From: Tsuneonella mangrovi
GTDB taxonomy: Bacteria; Pseudomonadota; Alphaproteobacteria; Sphingomonadales; Sphingomonadaceae
Direction of reading: 5' to 3'
DNA length: 64,000 nt
NCBI RefSeq assembly: GCF_002269345.1
Contig: NZ_CP022889.1
Location: 372,001-436,000 of the forward strand
Below, piece by piece: positions 49,976 to 58,283 of the stretch; position 1 is the first letter of the stretch; every line of letters begins with the position of its first letter. A program made the position numbers and the translations under genes. Under the pieces are notes generated by a model that made no database searches, was not told the origin of the DNA, and worked only from the letters and a program-made list of their open reading frames with translations.

Positions 49976-51460
49976 TTAGCTCGCGCGGACGACGATCTTC
50001 ACCTTCTGACCCGGCGTGACCCGATCGCTCGAAGAGAGCCCGTTGAGAACGCGGAAACGTTGCTCTTGTGCGTTAGTGTAGGCCATCCGCGCAGCTAACG
50101 ACTGCACGGTGTCGCGCGAACCAACCGTCACCACGGCGATCTTGCGCGGAACCACGCCCCGCGCTTCCGCATCGCTGATCTTGCGAAACGAACGAAACAT
50201 CGGGTTGAACACCCCTGCTCCGCCAGCCTTGGTTACCGTTACGAAGTGATAAGCGCGATTGGGCGCAAACTCGTAAGCGAATACCGTTACATCGACTTGC
50301 CCGCCGCTGGTGTTGGCACGCGCCGTCCCGTAAGCCGCCGCCAGCCCGTTGACCGTCGCGCGCTCGACGCTCGCGGGTACCACCTTCTGCTGCTGGCTGA
50401 CGTTCGCGAACACTTGCCGCACATAACTGTCCAGGTTGCCGCTGTAAGGCGCGTAGCTGAATTGCGCTTGCCCGCTCTGGCCGTTGATCGAAACGGCCTG
50501 GGTCCCATTGACCATGTAGAACCCGCTCGGTGCGGAAAATGTCAGCTTGAGAGCCGGCTGGATGAACGCGCTTCCTTCGATCACCCCTTGTGCCGGATCG
50601 TCCCCATAGAGCAGCCCATCGATGCGGCTGAGGAACAGGTCTCGATCCGTCCGCCCGGTCGCCGTGCCCGCCCGCTGGAGCGCAGCTGCCACGCGACTTG
50701 CCGGATCGGGATGGGTCGAGGCCCATTCGGGGATCGTCGCGTTGCTGCGACCTTGTAGCTGTGCGTCGAGCGCATTCTGCGCGGCGAGATCTGTCAGCAA
50801 AGTTGCCATTGCGTGCGGATCGTATCCCGCCTTCACCAGATACTGCTGCCCGAGGGTGTCGGCTTCCAGTTCCTGGCTGCGCGAGAACTTGAGCGTGAAA
50901 GCCTGCGACAACTGCTGGCTCGCCTGGCTGGCGAGTTGCCCCAGTTGGCTGTTGCCGAGAACGGCCCCGGCCAACACCGACCCGAGCGCACCGAGTAGCG
51001 AATTCTGTGTCGCGGTTTGTTGGCGGCGCTGCGAGTGCCGCGCAGCGACGTGCGCCACTTCGTGACCGAGCACTGCCGCCAGTTCTGCCTCGTTGTTCAT
51101 GAGGTTCACGAGTTGCCGGGTGGTGTAGATGTACCCGCCGGGGATGGCGAATGCGTTGTTGACCGAGCTGTTGAGCGTCGCGACGTGAAAACTCGATCGC
51201 GTATCGCCCAACCCCGACTGGACGGCGATGTTCTGGCCAACTTGTGCGATATAGGCGGCTTGTGGCCCGCTCATCGCGCCGCCGAACTGGTCGAGGATCT
51301 GCTGGTTTGCTTCCGCGCCCTGTTGCGCTTCGGCTGCAGTGATTGGTGTCGATGCGCTCGGGATCGGGCCACCCATCGTCGCGCATCCGGTTAGCGAAAG
51401 CGCGGCAAGCGCCATGGTCATCGTGCCCGCAGGCACGCGATTCGTGCGGTATTTCGGCAT
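49976..51460 (-). CDS. M48-family metalloprotease lipoprotein with C-terminal LysM-like domain
   Basis: This 494-residue protein has a lipoprotein signal ending LSLTGC (Cys26). The M48 peptidase domain has the zinc motif GHEVAHVAARH, and the third ligand is in SRSQELEADTLGQQY. The central part has a QAVSINGQSGQAQF strand region. The final ~50 residues (DTVQSLAARMAYTN, FRVLNGLSSSDRVTPGQKVKIVV) look like a LysM module, known for peptidoglycan binding. The family (BepA/LoiP-like) helps outer-membrane protein quality control. The ATG with GGGAGA upstream was chosen over an in-frame start 22 codons earlier. Confidence 0.92.
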   Translation of the reverse strand: MPKYRTNRVPAGTMTMALAALSLTGCATMGGPIPSASTPITAAEAQQGAEANQQILDQFGGAMSGPQAAYIAQVGQNIAVQSGLGDTRSSFHVATLNSSVNNAFAIPGGYIYTTRQLVNLMNNEAELAAVLGHEVAHVAARHSQRRQQTATQNSLLGALGSVLAGAVLGNSQLGQLASQASQQLSQAFTLKFSRSQELEADTLGQQYLVKAGYDPHAMATLLTDLAAQNALDAQLQGRSNATIPEWASTHPDPASRVAAALQRAGTATGRTDRDLFLSRIDGLLYGDDPAQGVIEGSAFIQPALKLTFSAPSGFYMVNGTQAVSINGQSGQAQFSYAPYSGNLDSYVRQVFANVSQQQKVVPASVERATVNGLAAAYGTARANTSGGQVDVTVFAYEFAPNRAYHFVTVTKAGGAGVFNPMFRSFRKISDAEARGVVPRKIAVVTVGSRDTVQSLAARMAYTNAQEQRFRVLNGLSSSDRVTPGQKVKIVVRAS

Positions 51461-51562
51461 AAGTCTCCCCAGATTATGCGCGCTGGCCCCACCGCCGACG
51501 CCGGTTGTCTCTCTCCATTCTTCCAATCGTCGGCCTATGCCGATCGTTCCCGGCAGCGAAAT

Positions 51563-52510
51563 TCAGTTCCCGCCGATTGTCAGGAATCGCTCTTCGCGCA
51601 GGCGACGCAGCGCGTCGGCCGGCAAGCCCACCAGCGCGTCGAGCTCTTCGCCGATTGCCTCGCCCAGCGCTTTGGCCGCACTTTCCGGGTCGCGATGCGC
51701 GCCGCCGATCGGTTCCGGAACGATCCGGTCGATCACTCCGAGCCGTTCAAGGTTCTGCGCGGTCACCTTCATCGCTTCAGCCGCATCGGGTGCCTTTTCC
51801 GCGGTGCGCCACAAGATCGACGCGCAGCCCTCGGGCGAAATCACCGAATAGACCGCGTGTTCGAACATCAGAACCCGCTCTGCACTGGCGAGTGCAACCG
51901 CGCCGCCAGAGCCGCCCTCGCCGACGATGGCGGAGACCATCGGCACCGGCAGCGCGAGGCACGCCTCGGTCGAACGGGCGATTGCTTCGGCCTGCCCGCG
52001 CTCCTCTGCCTCGATCCCGGGAAACGCCCCCGAGGTGTCGACCAGCGTAACCAGCGGTAGGCCGAACCGGCCCGCCAGTTCCATCAGGCGGATCGCCTTG
52101 CGGTACCCTTCGGGCTTTCCCATCCCGAAGTTGTGGCGAATACGCGATTCGGTGTCGTGCCCCTTCTCGTGCCCGATCAGCACGACCTTGCGACCATTGA
52201 GCGTCGCTAGCCCGCCCATGATCGCCTGGTCATCGCCGTAAAGGCGGTCACCCCCGAGCGGCACGAAATCGTCGAATGCAAAGGCGACATAGTCGCGGAA
52301 ATGCGGTCGCTTGGGATGGCGTGCGACCTGCGTCTTCTGCCACGGAGACAGCGCCGCATAGGTGCTCGCGAGCAAGTCCGCGCTCTTGGTTTCAAGTCGG
52401 GCAAGCTCGCCGGAAATATCCACGTCGTCGCTGCTGGAAGCGGCCCGCAGCTCCTCGATCCGCGCATCAAGCTGCGCGACCGGCTTTTCGAAGTCGAGAT
52501 AGGCAATCAT
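51563..52510 (-). CDS. accA: Acetyl-CoA carboxylase carboxyltransferase subunit alpha
   Basis: AccA with AccD transfers carboxyl from biotin to acetyl-CoA, starting fatty-acid synthesis. The 315-residue protein begins AYLDFEKPVAQLDARIEEL, has HPKRPHFRDYVAFAFDDF, LVTLVDTSGAFPGIEAEERGQ, the oxyanion region GEGGSGGAVALA, and SVISPEGCASILWR. The frame stays open upstream through the whole of xerD, but the conserved N-terminus fixes the ATG used here. It follows xerD by 11 bases, a pairing common in alphaproteobacteria. Confidence 0.97.
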   Translation of the reverse strand: MIAYLDFEKPVAQLDARIEELRAASSSDDVDISGELARLETKSADLLASTYAALSPWQKTQVARHPKRPHFRDYVAFAFDDFVPLGGDRLYGDDQAIMGGLATLNGRKVVLIGHEKGHDTESRIRHNFGMGKPEGYRKAIRLMELAGRFGLPLVTLVDTSGAFPGIEAEERGQAEAIARSTEACLALPVPMVSAIVGEGGSGGAVALASAERVLMFEHAVYSVISPEGCASILWRTAEKAPDAAEAMKVTAQNLERLGVIDRIVPEPIGGAHRDPESAAKALGEAIGEELDALVGLPADALRRLREERFLTIGGN

Positions 52511-52521
52511 TGTGCGCGGCG

Positions 52522-53400
52522 CTAACCCGCTTCGCGAGCGCGTGCAAGCGGGTGGCGTTCGTTGACCAGCGCGACGAGCCGCGCCGAATCGACGTGGGTA
52601 TAGATCTGCGTGGTCGCGATATCGGCGTGACCGAGCAGGGTCTGCAGCACACGCAAGTCCGCCCCGCCCTCGAGCAAATGCGTCGCGAACGCGTGGCGCA
52701 GCACGTGCGGACTGACCTTCTCCGGCGGCAGCCCTGCGCGCACTGCAAGTTCCTTCAGCAATTGGAAAAGGCGCACGCGCGATAAGTGTTTGCCGCCGCG
52801 CGAGGGAAACAGGAACCGCCCCTCGGGCCTGACCGCGATCCACTTGGCGAGCGCCGCTTGCGCGCGTTGGCTGACGGGGACCATCCGTGCCTGTCCGCCC
52901 TTCCCGGTCACAGTCAGGAAGGGCGCGTCGCGCGGAACGGCGGAAAGCGGCAACGACACCAGCTCGGTCGCGCGCAAACCGGAGCCGTAAAGCATTTCCA
53001 GCAACGCAAGCATTCGCGCGGTGTGCGGTTTGCCATCGGCAGTTTCTTGCTCCGCCCTCGTCAACAAGGCCTCGACTTGTGCATGCCCAAGAATCTTGGG
53101 CAAAGGTCGGCGGGTCGCCGGGCGCGGCAACGCAGCGCTCGGGTCGTCGGTGCGCACGCCCTCGTCCACGAGGAAACCGTAGAATTGGCGCAGGGCGGAG
53201 GCTTTGCGCGCTACGGTGGATGGGGAGAGACCGCTCCACGCCTGCCCCAGGCGGGCGAGATCGTTGCGATCGGCACCCGCGAGATCGCCAACCACTTCGC
53301 CGGCATGTTCAAGATCGCGGCGATAGGCTGAAAGGGTATTGGCCGCGGCTCCCCGCTCGGCGGCGAGCATGGCGAGAAACTCGTCGATCCGGGCCGTCAT
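52522..53400 (-). CDS. xerD: Site-specific tyrosine recombinase XerD
   Basis: XerD works with XerC at dif to resolve chromosome dimers. The 292-residue protein has the N-terminal SAM-like domain (RIDEFLAMLAAERGAA) and all catalytic residues: Arg143 in GLRATEL, Lys167 in TGKGGQ, His232 and Arg235 in HVLRH, His258 in LLGHADI, and nucleophile Tyr267 in QIYTH. The ATG shares one base with the stop of the upstream unknown gene (TGATG). Its chromosomal context with accA and its length argue for XerD and against a phage integrase. Confidence 0.94.
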   Translation of the reverse strand: MTARIDEFLAMLAAERGAAANTLSAYRRDLEHAGEVVGDLAGADRNDLARLGQAWSGLSPSTVARKASALRQFYGFLVDEGVRTDDPSAALPRPATRRPLPKILGHAQVEALLTRAEQETADGKPHTARMLALLEMLYGSGLRATELVSLPLSAVPRDAPFLTVTGKGGQARMVPVSQRAQAALAKWIAVRPEGRFLFPSRGGKHLSRVRLFQLLKELAVRAGLPPEKVSPHVLRHAFATHLLEGGADLRVLQTLLGHADIATTQIYTHVDSARLVALVNERHPLARAREAG

Positions 53401-55292
53401 CAGCCCCGTGCGACGGCCTCTGCCGCAATCATTCGCGCCTCGGCCGAAAGGCCCACGCGGTCGAGCGCCGATACGATATGGTAGAGCGCGCGCGGGGTCA
53501 TCTGGTTCCACCCGCTGCCTTGCATTCCGACACCCGCCAGAAGTGCGACGAGTTCCTGGTTGCGGACCGCAGCCGCCTTGTCGATCAGCCCGCTCCACTT
53601 GGTTGGTGTGTAGAGGTCAATGTCGAGATCTTTCGCGAGCGAAGTTGCTGCCTGCCGGTCGATTCGACCGAGCCCGGCAAGGCCTGCCAGCAGGAACTTC
53701 GCCTTGCGATTACCTGAGCTCGAATCCTTGTCTGCGAACGTGCTGACCGAAGCCGGCTCGACCTGGCCGTTGTATTGCGGCGCTGAGGTGACCAGCAAAG
53801 CCCACGCCTCGGTACCCTCCTGCACCACGCCACCCCAGCGCTGCGCGTTGCGGTCGAGCCCGGCAGTCAGCATCGAGGCGAGCAGCGGGGCGGCATCGTC
53901 GGCGTAATTTTCGCTGGGGTCCATCCGCGCCGCGGCATAGGCCGTCAGGACAAGGCGGGCGTAATCGATCGAGCTACTCGAGCCCCACAGCGTCTTGATC
54001 GCCTGCAACCGGGTGTCGGCGTCCGCCCCGACATAAGCCTGTCGCAGCATTCTCGCCGCCCCGGCCGCATCGCTGTCCTGATCGGTCCCGTCATCGGTAT
54101 GGAGTTGGGAATAGAGATCGATCATCGCCCGAGCCGAGAGAATTCCCTGACGTCCTGCGAGATCGGCCGCTGCAATCCGCGCCGGAAGCCCGAGCATCGG
54201 CGCGGTCGCGGTTGCCTGCTGGTAATACGCCCCGGCACCATCAAGCAGCCGTTGCGGAATCTCCTCACCCACAGCATTGGCCAACGCAAATCGCCATGGG
54301 GTCAGCTTGGTGACGCCGTCCCACTCGATTGTGACGGCAGATCGCTGTTCTCCAGCGGCCCCGGCGAACCTTTCCGCGAGGAAAACGTCGATCGGATCAG
54401 CCCCACCGCGAAACCTGATGCCCCTAAGCTCGTTTCGGGCGGCCAAAGCCTCTCCGGAATAGGCGTTGCAAATCGCCTGGAGCATTTGCCATTCGCCGTC
54501 CTTGCGCCGCGAGCTCTGCAGTTCGACCGCAGGGCATGCACCCACAATATCGGCGGTTCCGACATAAGCTTTGATCGCCGCATTCGTAAGATCGGGAGTC
54601 CAGTTCGCGGTGTCGACATCCTGCGCCACAGCGCGCGCAGCGGCGAATTCGCCCATCCTGTCGAGCAGCGCAATCCGCATTGCCGCGAATTCGGCGGGGT
54701 CCATTGCTTTCGGGGCAGCAAGGCGGCTCGCCAGCGCCCGGCGCAATATAATATGGCCCCAGCGCGAAACCATCGGCCCCTTGTTGCCTTCGATCGCTGC
54801 TCTCACCAGCTGCGCCGACTGATTGGCGAGCGACTGGGTCGGCAGGCCGCCTTCACTCGGTGCCAATACCCCAACTTCCGCCATCGAGCGCCGCGCGGCC
54901 GAAGGAATATCCACCTTTGGCTTCAGTCCGAATATTTCATCAAGCTGGTCCGGAGACATCGCCTCGAGTTCGTCGAGGCTCGGCAACTTCCCGCTGGCAA
55001 GCCGCGCGAGATCTTCAGGAGTGAGCAGGCTGCCGTTGGTATCGCCGTTGCCCGGAACCGGTTGAACAACCGGGCTGGCCGAGGTTGCCGGTGCGGACGA
55101 AACCGTTGCCGGTCCCTGGGTCGGTCTCACGGCTGGCGCAACCGGGCGTGGCTGCGCCTTTGGTGTAGGGGTCGGCTTCGGCTCGTCGAATCCGGGCGGG
55201 AGCAACGATTCGGGTGCTTCCTGCGCCGCCGCAAGGGCCGAAACCAGCGCCAGCAGGCCGGCACCAACGCCGAGGGCGAGCGCGCGCTTCAC
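53400..55292 (-). CDS. Exported alpha-helical protein of unknown function, coupled to xerD
   Basis: This 630-residue protein has a signal peptide (LALGVGAGLLALVSALAAAQ), a Pro/Thr/Ala-rich linker to about residue 95, and a long, mostly helical remainder with repeated Ala-rich helices (AAMRIALLDRMGEFAAARAVAQ, shortened here; ARAMIDLYSQLHTDDG; AAPLLASMLTAGLD). This suggests a TPR- or solenoid-like periplasmic domain. Two cysteines occur mid-protein (GACPAVEL, QAICNAYS). A GTG start overlaps the upstream micro-ORF (GTGA) and the stop overlaps the xerD start. No family is recognised; an envelope role is inferred from export only. Confidence 0.82.
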   Translation of the reverse strand: MKRALALGVGAGLLALVSALAAAQEAPESLLPPGFDEPKPTPTPKAQPRPVAPAVRPTQGPATVSSAPATSASPVVQPVPGNGDTNGSLLTPEDLARLASGKLPSLDELEAMSPDQLDEIFGLKPKVDIPSAARRSMAEVGVLAPSEGGLPTQSLANQSAQLVRAAIEGNKGPMVSRWGHIILRRALASRLAAPKAMDPAEFAAMRIALLDRMGEFAAARAVAQDVDTANWTPDLTNAAIKAYVGTADIVGACPAVELQSSRRKDGEWQMLQAICNAYSGEALAARNELRGIRFRGGADPIDVFLAERFAGAAGEQRSAVTIEWDGVTKLTPWRFALANAVGEEIPQRLLDGAGAYYQQATATAPMLGLPARIAAADLAGRQGILSARAMIDLYSQLHTDDGTDQDSDAAGAARMLRQAYVGADADTRLQAIKTLWGSSSSIDYARLVLTAYAAARMDPSENYADDAAPLLASMLTAGLDRNAQRWGGVVQEGTEAWALLVTSAPQYNGQVEPASVSTFADKDSSSGNRKAKFLLAGLAGLGRIDRQAATSLAKDLDIDLYTPTKWSGLIDKAAAVRNQELVALLAGVGMQGSGWNQMTPRALYHIVSALDRVGLSAEARMIAAEAVARG

Positions 55293-55429
55293 GATGCTTC
55301 ACCCGGCACAGGCACGGATTGCACTATCTGCTGGAGCGGTTGCTCACCGCCATCGACCCACGCATATGCCAGCACAGCGGCGGCAATCGCCCCCGCAACC
55401 CACACCATTCGTTTCCTGCTTGCCTGCAC
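55289..55429 (-). CDS. Single-pass membrane micro-protein upstream of the exported helical protein
   Basis: This reading frame is 46 codons from a GTG at 55429, or 39 from an ATG at 55408 that has CAGGAA just upstream. The longer version has a basic ASRKR start, one transmembrane helix (VWVAGAIAAAVLAYAWV) and a ~20-residue tail EQPLQQIVQSVPVPGEAS, placing the C-terminus in the periplasm. Its stop overlaps the next gene's GTG by four bases, which supports real translation. It is too short to assign; it may anchor or regulate its neighbour. Confidence 0.6.
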   Translation of the reverse strand: MQASRKRMVWVAGAIAAAVLAYAWVDGGEQPLQQIVQSVPVPGEAS

Positions 55430-55510
55430 TTGTGTGCAACCCTTTACCTTACTGCGCTCGCACCCGTCGGTGGTTGCGCCAGCCCTAGCCCATCTATAGG
55501 CGGAGCGGCA

Positions 55511-56080
55511 ATGCATCCCGAACCCTCCACCCCGGGCAAGGCCGAGATTGCCGCGATTGCCAACCGGATCGATCGACCGATCGTGCTTGTCGGCCTGATG
55601 GGCGTGGGCAAGTCGACCGTCGGGCGCAAGCTGGCCGGGCTGCTCAATTCGGACTTCCGCGATGCGGACCAGGAGATTGAAGAAGCCGCGGCGATGACGA
55701 TCCCCGAGATCTTCGAACAATTCGGCGAAGCCTATTTCCGCGACGGGGAGCGCCGCGTGATCGCCCGACTGGTCGACGAAGCGCACGGGGTGATCGCGAC
55801 CGGCGGTGGAGCGTTTATCAACGACGAGACCCGTGCACTGATTCTCGACCAGGCGATTGCGGTGTGGATCGATTGCGAGATCGAAACGCTGGTCGAACGG
55901 ACGAGCCGCCGGGACACCCGCCCGCTGCTCAAGGACGGGAACCCCCAAGAAATTCTCACTCGCCTCTATCGTGAACGCGAGCCATTCTACAGCCAAGCAC
56001 CGATCCGGGTCACGAGCTCGGACGGGCCGCAACACGATACGGCGATGGCGATACTCGAGGCAATCGATCGATGGCTGTGA
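55511..56080 (+). CDS. aroK: Shikimate kinase
   Basis: AroK phosphorylates shikimate in the aromatic amino-acid pathway. The 189-residue protein has Walker A GLMGVGKSTVGRKLA, DADQEIEEAAAMTIPEIF (shikimate-binding aspartate), FRDGERRVI with the conserved arginine, and the Walker-B-like ATGGGAFI. An N-terminal extension of ~25 residues precedes the P-loop strand. The start lies in the divergent region opposite the membrane micro-protein. The last 10 bases overlap aroB, giving a coupled pair. Confidence 0.95.
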   Translation: MHPEPSTPGKAEIAAIANRIDRPIVLVGLMGVGKSTVGRKLAGLLNSDFRDADQEIEEAAAMTIPEIFEQFGEAYFRDGERRVIARLVDEAHGVIATGGGAFINDETRALILDQAIAVWIDCEIETLVERTSRRDTRPLLKDGNPQEILTRLYREREPFYSQAPIRVTSSDGPQHDTAMAILEAIDRWL

Positions 56081-57180
56081 TTCCAGTCGAACTGGCGGGG
56101 CGGGAATATTCCGTCCATGTCGGCTACAACCTGCTCGACGGTGCGGCGCGACTTGCGGCGGATTTTATCCGCAAACCGCAGGTCTGCGTGGTTGCGGACG
56201 AGCGGGCCTACGAGTTGCACGGACGGCGGCTCGAGAGTGCATTGATGGAAGTCGGCCGCGATGTGGCGTGGTATCTCGTCGCACCCGGAGAGGCTTCCAA
56301 GAGCTGGTCCAGCCTCGCCAAGCTGACCGAATGGCTGCTCGAAAAGGAAGTCGAGCGCGGCGATCATGTGTTCGCCTTTGGCGGCGGCGTGGTGGGCGAC
56401 CTGACCGGATTTGCCTCTGCGATACTCAAGCGCGGCTGTGGGTTCGTCCAACTGCCGACGACATTGCTGGCGCAGGTCGACAGCTCGGTTGGCGGCAAGA
56501 CCGCGATCAACACCAAGATGGGCAAGAACCTCGTCGGCGCATTCCACCAGCCATCGCTGGTCCTGGCTGACCTCGGGACGCTGGCAACGTTGCCGGTTCG
56601 CGAGCTGCGCGCGGGCTATGCCGAAGTGCTCAAGTACGGCGTGCTGGGCGACCGCGAATTCTTTGACTGGCTGGGCGATCATTCGGCGGAAGTACTGTCG
56701 CTCGACCACGCGCCGCTCGAACACGCAGTGGCTGTCAGCGTTGCAGCAAAGGCGCGGATCGTCGCGGAGGACGAACGCGAAACCAGCGGGCGACGCGCCT
56801 TGCTCAATCTCGGGCATACTTTCGGACACGCGCTCGAGGCCGAGACCGGTTTTTCCGATCGCTTGCTGCACGGCGAAGCGGTGGCGCTGGGGATGGTGAT
56901 GGCTGCGCGTTATTCGGCACGGCTCGGGATGATCGGCAACGACGATGCCGATGCGGTCGAGCGCGCGGTCTCGCTTGCCGGGTTGCCCGCGCGGATCGGA
57001 GAGCTGGAACTTGCCTGCGATGGCGCAAAGCTTGTTGCTCACATGCGGCACGATAAGAAGATGGACGCAGGGACTTTGCCGTTCATTCTGCTCGATGGAA
57101 TCGGCAAGGCAGTGGTGAAGCGCGACGTCGCACTCGACGATGTCGCCGCGTTCCTCGACGAAGAGCTACAATTTGCCTGA
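56071..57180 (+). CDS. aroB: 3-dehydroquinate synthase
   Basis: AroB converts DAHP to 3-dehydroquinate, the second step of the shikimate pathway, using NAD+ and a metal. The 369-residue protein has PGEASKSW, FGGGVVGDLTGFAS, PTTLLAQVDSSVGGKTAIN, KYGVLGDREFFDW, and the metal ligands in LNLGHTFGHALE and LLHGEAVALGM, with RHDKK near the C-terminus. Overlap with aroK shows the usual aroKB operon. A short unrelated reading frame follows 60 bases downstream. Confidence 0.97.
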   Translation: MAVIPVELAGREYSVHVGYNLLDGAARLAADFIRKPQVCVVADERAYELHGRRLESALMEVGRDVAWYLVAPGEASKSWSSLAKLTEWLLEKEVERGDHVFAFGGGVVGDLTGFASAILKRGCGFVQLPTTLLAQVDSSVGGKTAINTKMGKNLVGAFHQPSLVLADLGTLATLPVRELRAGYAEVLKYGVLGDREFFDWLGDHSAEVLSLDHAPLEHAVAVSVAAKARIVAEDERETSGRRALLNLGHTFGHALEAETGFSDRLLHGEAVALGMVMAARYSARLGMIGNDDADAVERAVSLAGLPARIGELELACDGAKLVAHMRHDKKMDAGTLPFILLDGIGKAVVKRDVALDDVAAFLDEELQFA

Positions 57181-57240
57181 CACCTCGCGGAAACCTGGCT
57201 AACCGGTCTCACCTGAAACCAGAACAACACGGGGGGATCC

Positions 57241-57414
57241 ATGTCGGTTGCCGAAGCCGCGCCTGAAGTAGAGCCCGAAACGGTCGAATCGGTCGTTCGC
57301 GACGACCGCGCCTTCCTGGGCCACCCGAAAGGGTTGGGTTATCTCGGCTTCGTCGAGGCGTTCGTGCTGTTCAAGCTGTTCTTGTCGCGACACTTGCTTC
57401 ACGGGGCCGCATAG
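57241..57414 (+). pseudogene. Probable N-terminal remnant of a POT-family peptide transporter
   Basis: This is a 57-codon frame with a GGGGGG ribosome-binding site. Residues 20-41 (DDRAFLGHPKGLGYLGFVEAF) look like the cytoplasmic start and first helix of proton-dependent peptide (POT/PTR) transporters. There this segment runs into an ERFSYYGM-type signature and a further ~400 residues. Here the signature is missing and the frame ends after a short FLSRHLLHGAA tail that resembles the loop after helix 1. No transporter sequence follows. A decayed gene with an internal deletion is the simplest reading; a functional small membrane protein cannot be excluded. Confidence 0.5.
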
Positions 57415-57460
57415 CCAGTCCCGCCCCGATGTAGCGGTTTGCTGCGCGGTCAGGCAGGCG

Positions 57461-57727
57461 TCAGCTGATCAGGCGATCGCGCTTTCCGTCGATAGGCGTG
57501 ACGTTGCTGTCGGCCAGCGTGACGCTCTCACGCATCTGGTCGAGTTCGGCAAAGATCCGTTCGATTTCGACCCGCTTCTCGAGCATCAAATGGGCTATGC
57601 CCGGTGCCAGGCTGTCACCTTCGCCGATCTTGCCGAGCAGCGCGCACAGGTCGCTCAGTGCCGCGTCCTCGGGCACCTTGAAGAACTGTCCGCGATTGTC
57701 GAAAAATCCGATACCCTTGTGCGCCAT
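57461..57727 (-). CDS. Small cytoplasmic protein of unknown function
   Basis: This is an 88-residue soluble protein beginning AHKGIGFFDNRGQFFKVPEDA, with a helical middle (LSDLCALLGKIGEG, shortened) and EKRVEIERIFAELDQMRESV. It has no signal peptide, no membrane segment and one cysteine. A GGAGGT ribosome-binding site seven bases before the ATG makes it a convincing gene; a longer frame starting 23 codons upstream is unlikely. I do not recognise the family. It stands alone, 184 bases downstream of the csaA stop and convergent with the transporter remnant. Confidence 0.78.
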   Translation of the reverse strand: MAHKGIGFFDNRGQFFKVPEDAALSDLCALLGKIGEGDSLAPGIAHLMLEKRVEIERIFAELDQMRESVTLADSNVTPIDGKRDRLIS

Positions 57728-57911
57728 GAAACACCTCCATCGTGTGTATCCGGACCCGCACGGCGACTCTCGTGCCCCGGGGCGGAGCATGGTCACTTCG
57801 CAATTTCGCCTGTGAATTTAGTGTGAACCGCTGATTCGCACCAAGCGCGGTAACCACGATAGGGTCATTTCGACACAGCTTCGTGCGGAAATGTTTCTTT
57901 ATGATCGCTGT

Positions 57912-58283
57912 CTAAAACAATCGCGATCCATCGGGCACTTTTACGTCCGGTGCGAACAACACAACCTCTCCGGCCTGGTCGGCAAATCCCAGCGTGAGCA
58001 CTTCGGACATTGCCGGCCCGATCTGCCTTGGCGGGAAGTTGACCACCGCGGCGACCTGCCGCCCGGGAAGCTCGCCGATGTCGTAGTTGGCGGCGATTTG
58101 GGCACAGCTCTTCTTCAAGCCGATCACCGGGCCAAAATCGATCTTCAGCCGGTAGGATGGCCTCCGTGCCTCGGGAAACTCCTCTGCCGCCACGATCGTA
58201 CCGATGCGGATATCGACCTTGAGGAAATCGTCGAACGCGATTTCGGGTGCAGCTGGTGCAGAAGGATCGTGGGTGACGTGCAT
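57912..58283 (-). CDS. csaA: CsaA-like tRNA-binding / chaperone protein
   Basis: This is a 123-residue single OB-fold protein of the EMAP/CsaA class. It starts after a short linker with IAFDDFLKVDIRIGTIVAAEEFPEA (shortened), then SYRLKIDFGPVIGLKKSCAQI and GRQVAAVVNFPPRQIGP, SEVLTLGF and DVKVPDGSRLF, the full CsaA pattern. Known CsaA proteins bind tRNA and have been linked to export-related chaperone activity. Its ATG shares a base with the carboxylase stop (TAATG), making it the last gene of the propionyl-CoA operon. Confidence 0.92.
   Translation of the reverse strand: MHVTHDPSAPAAPEIAFDDFLKVDIRIGTIVAAEEFPEARRPSYRLKIDFGPVIGLKKSCAQIAANYDIGELPGRQVAAVVNFPPRQIGPAMSEVLTLGFADQAGEVVLFAPDVKVPDGSRLF

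Noticed and set aside
51563-53239. Extended accA frame running back through xerD (558 codons)
   Set aside because: The upstream half is an off-frame reading of xerD; the conserved AccA N-terminus begins at the ATG at 52510.
52522-53400. Possible integrative element using the tyrosine recombinase
   Set aside because: The protein matches XerD in length and context (accA neighbour). There is no phage or conjugation gene, and no duplicated tRNA end was seen near tRNA-Arg or tRNA-Asn.
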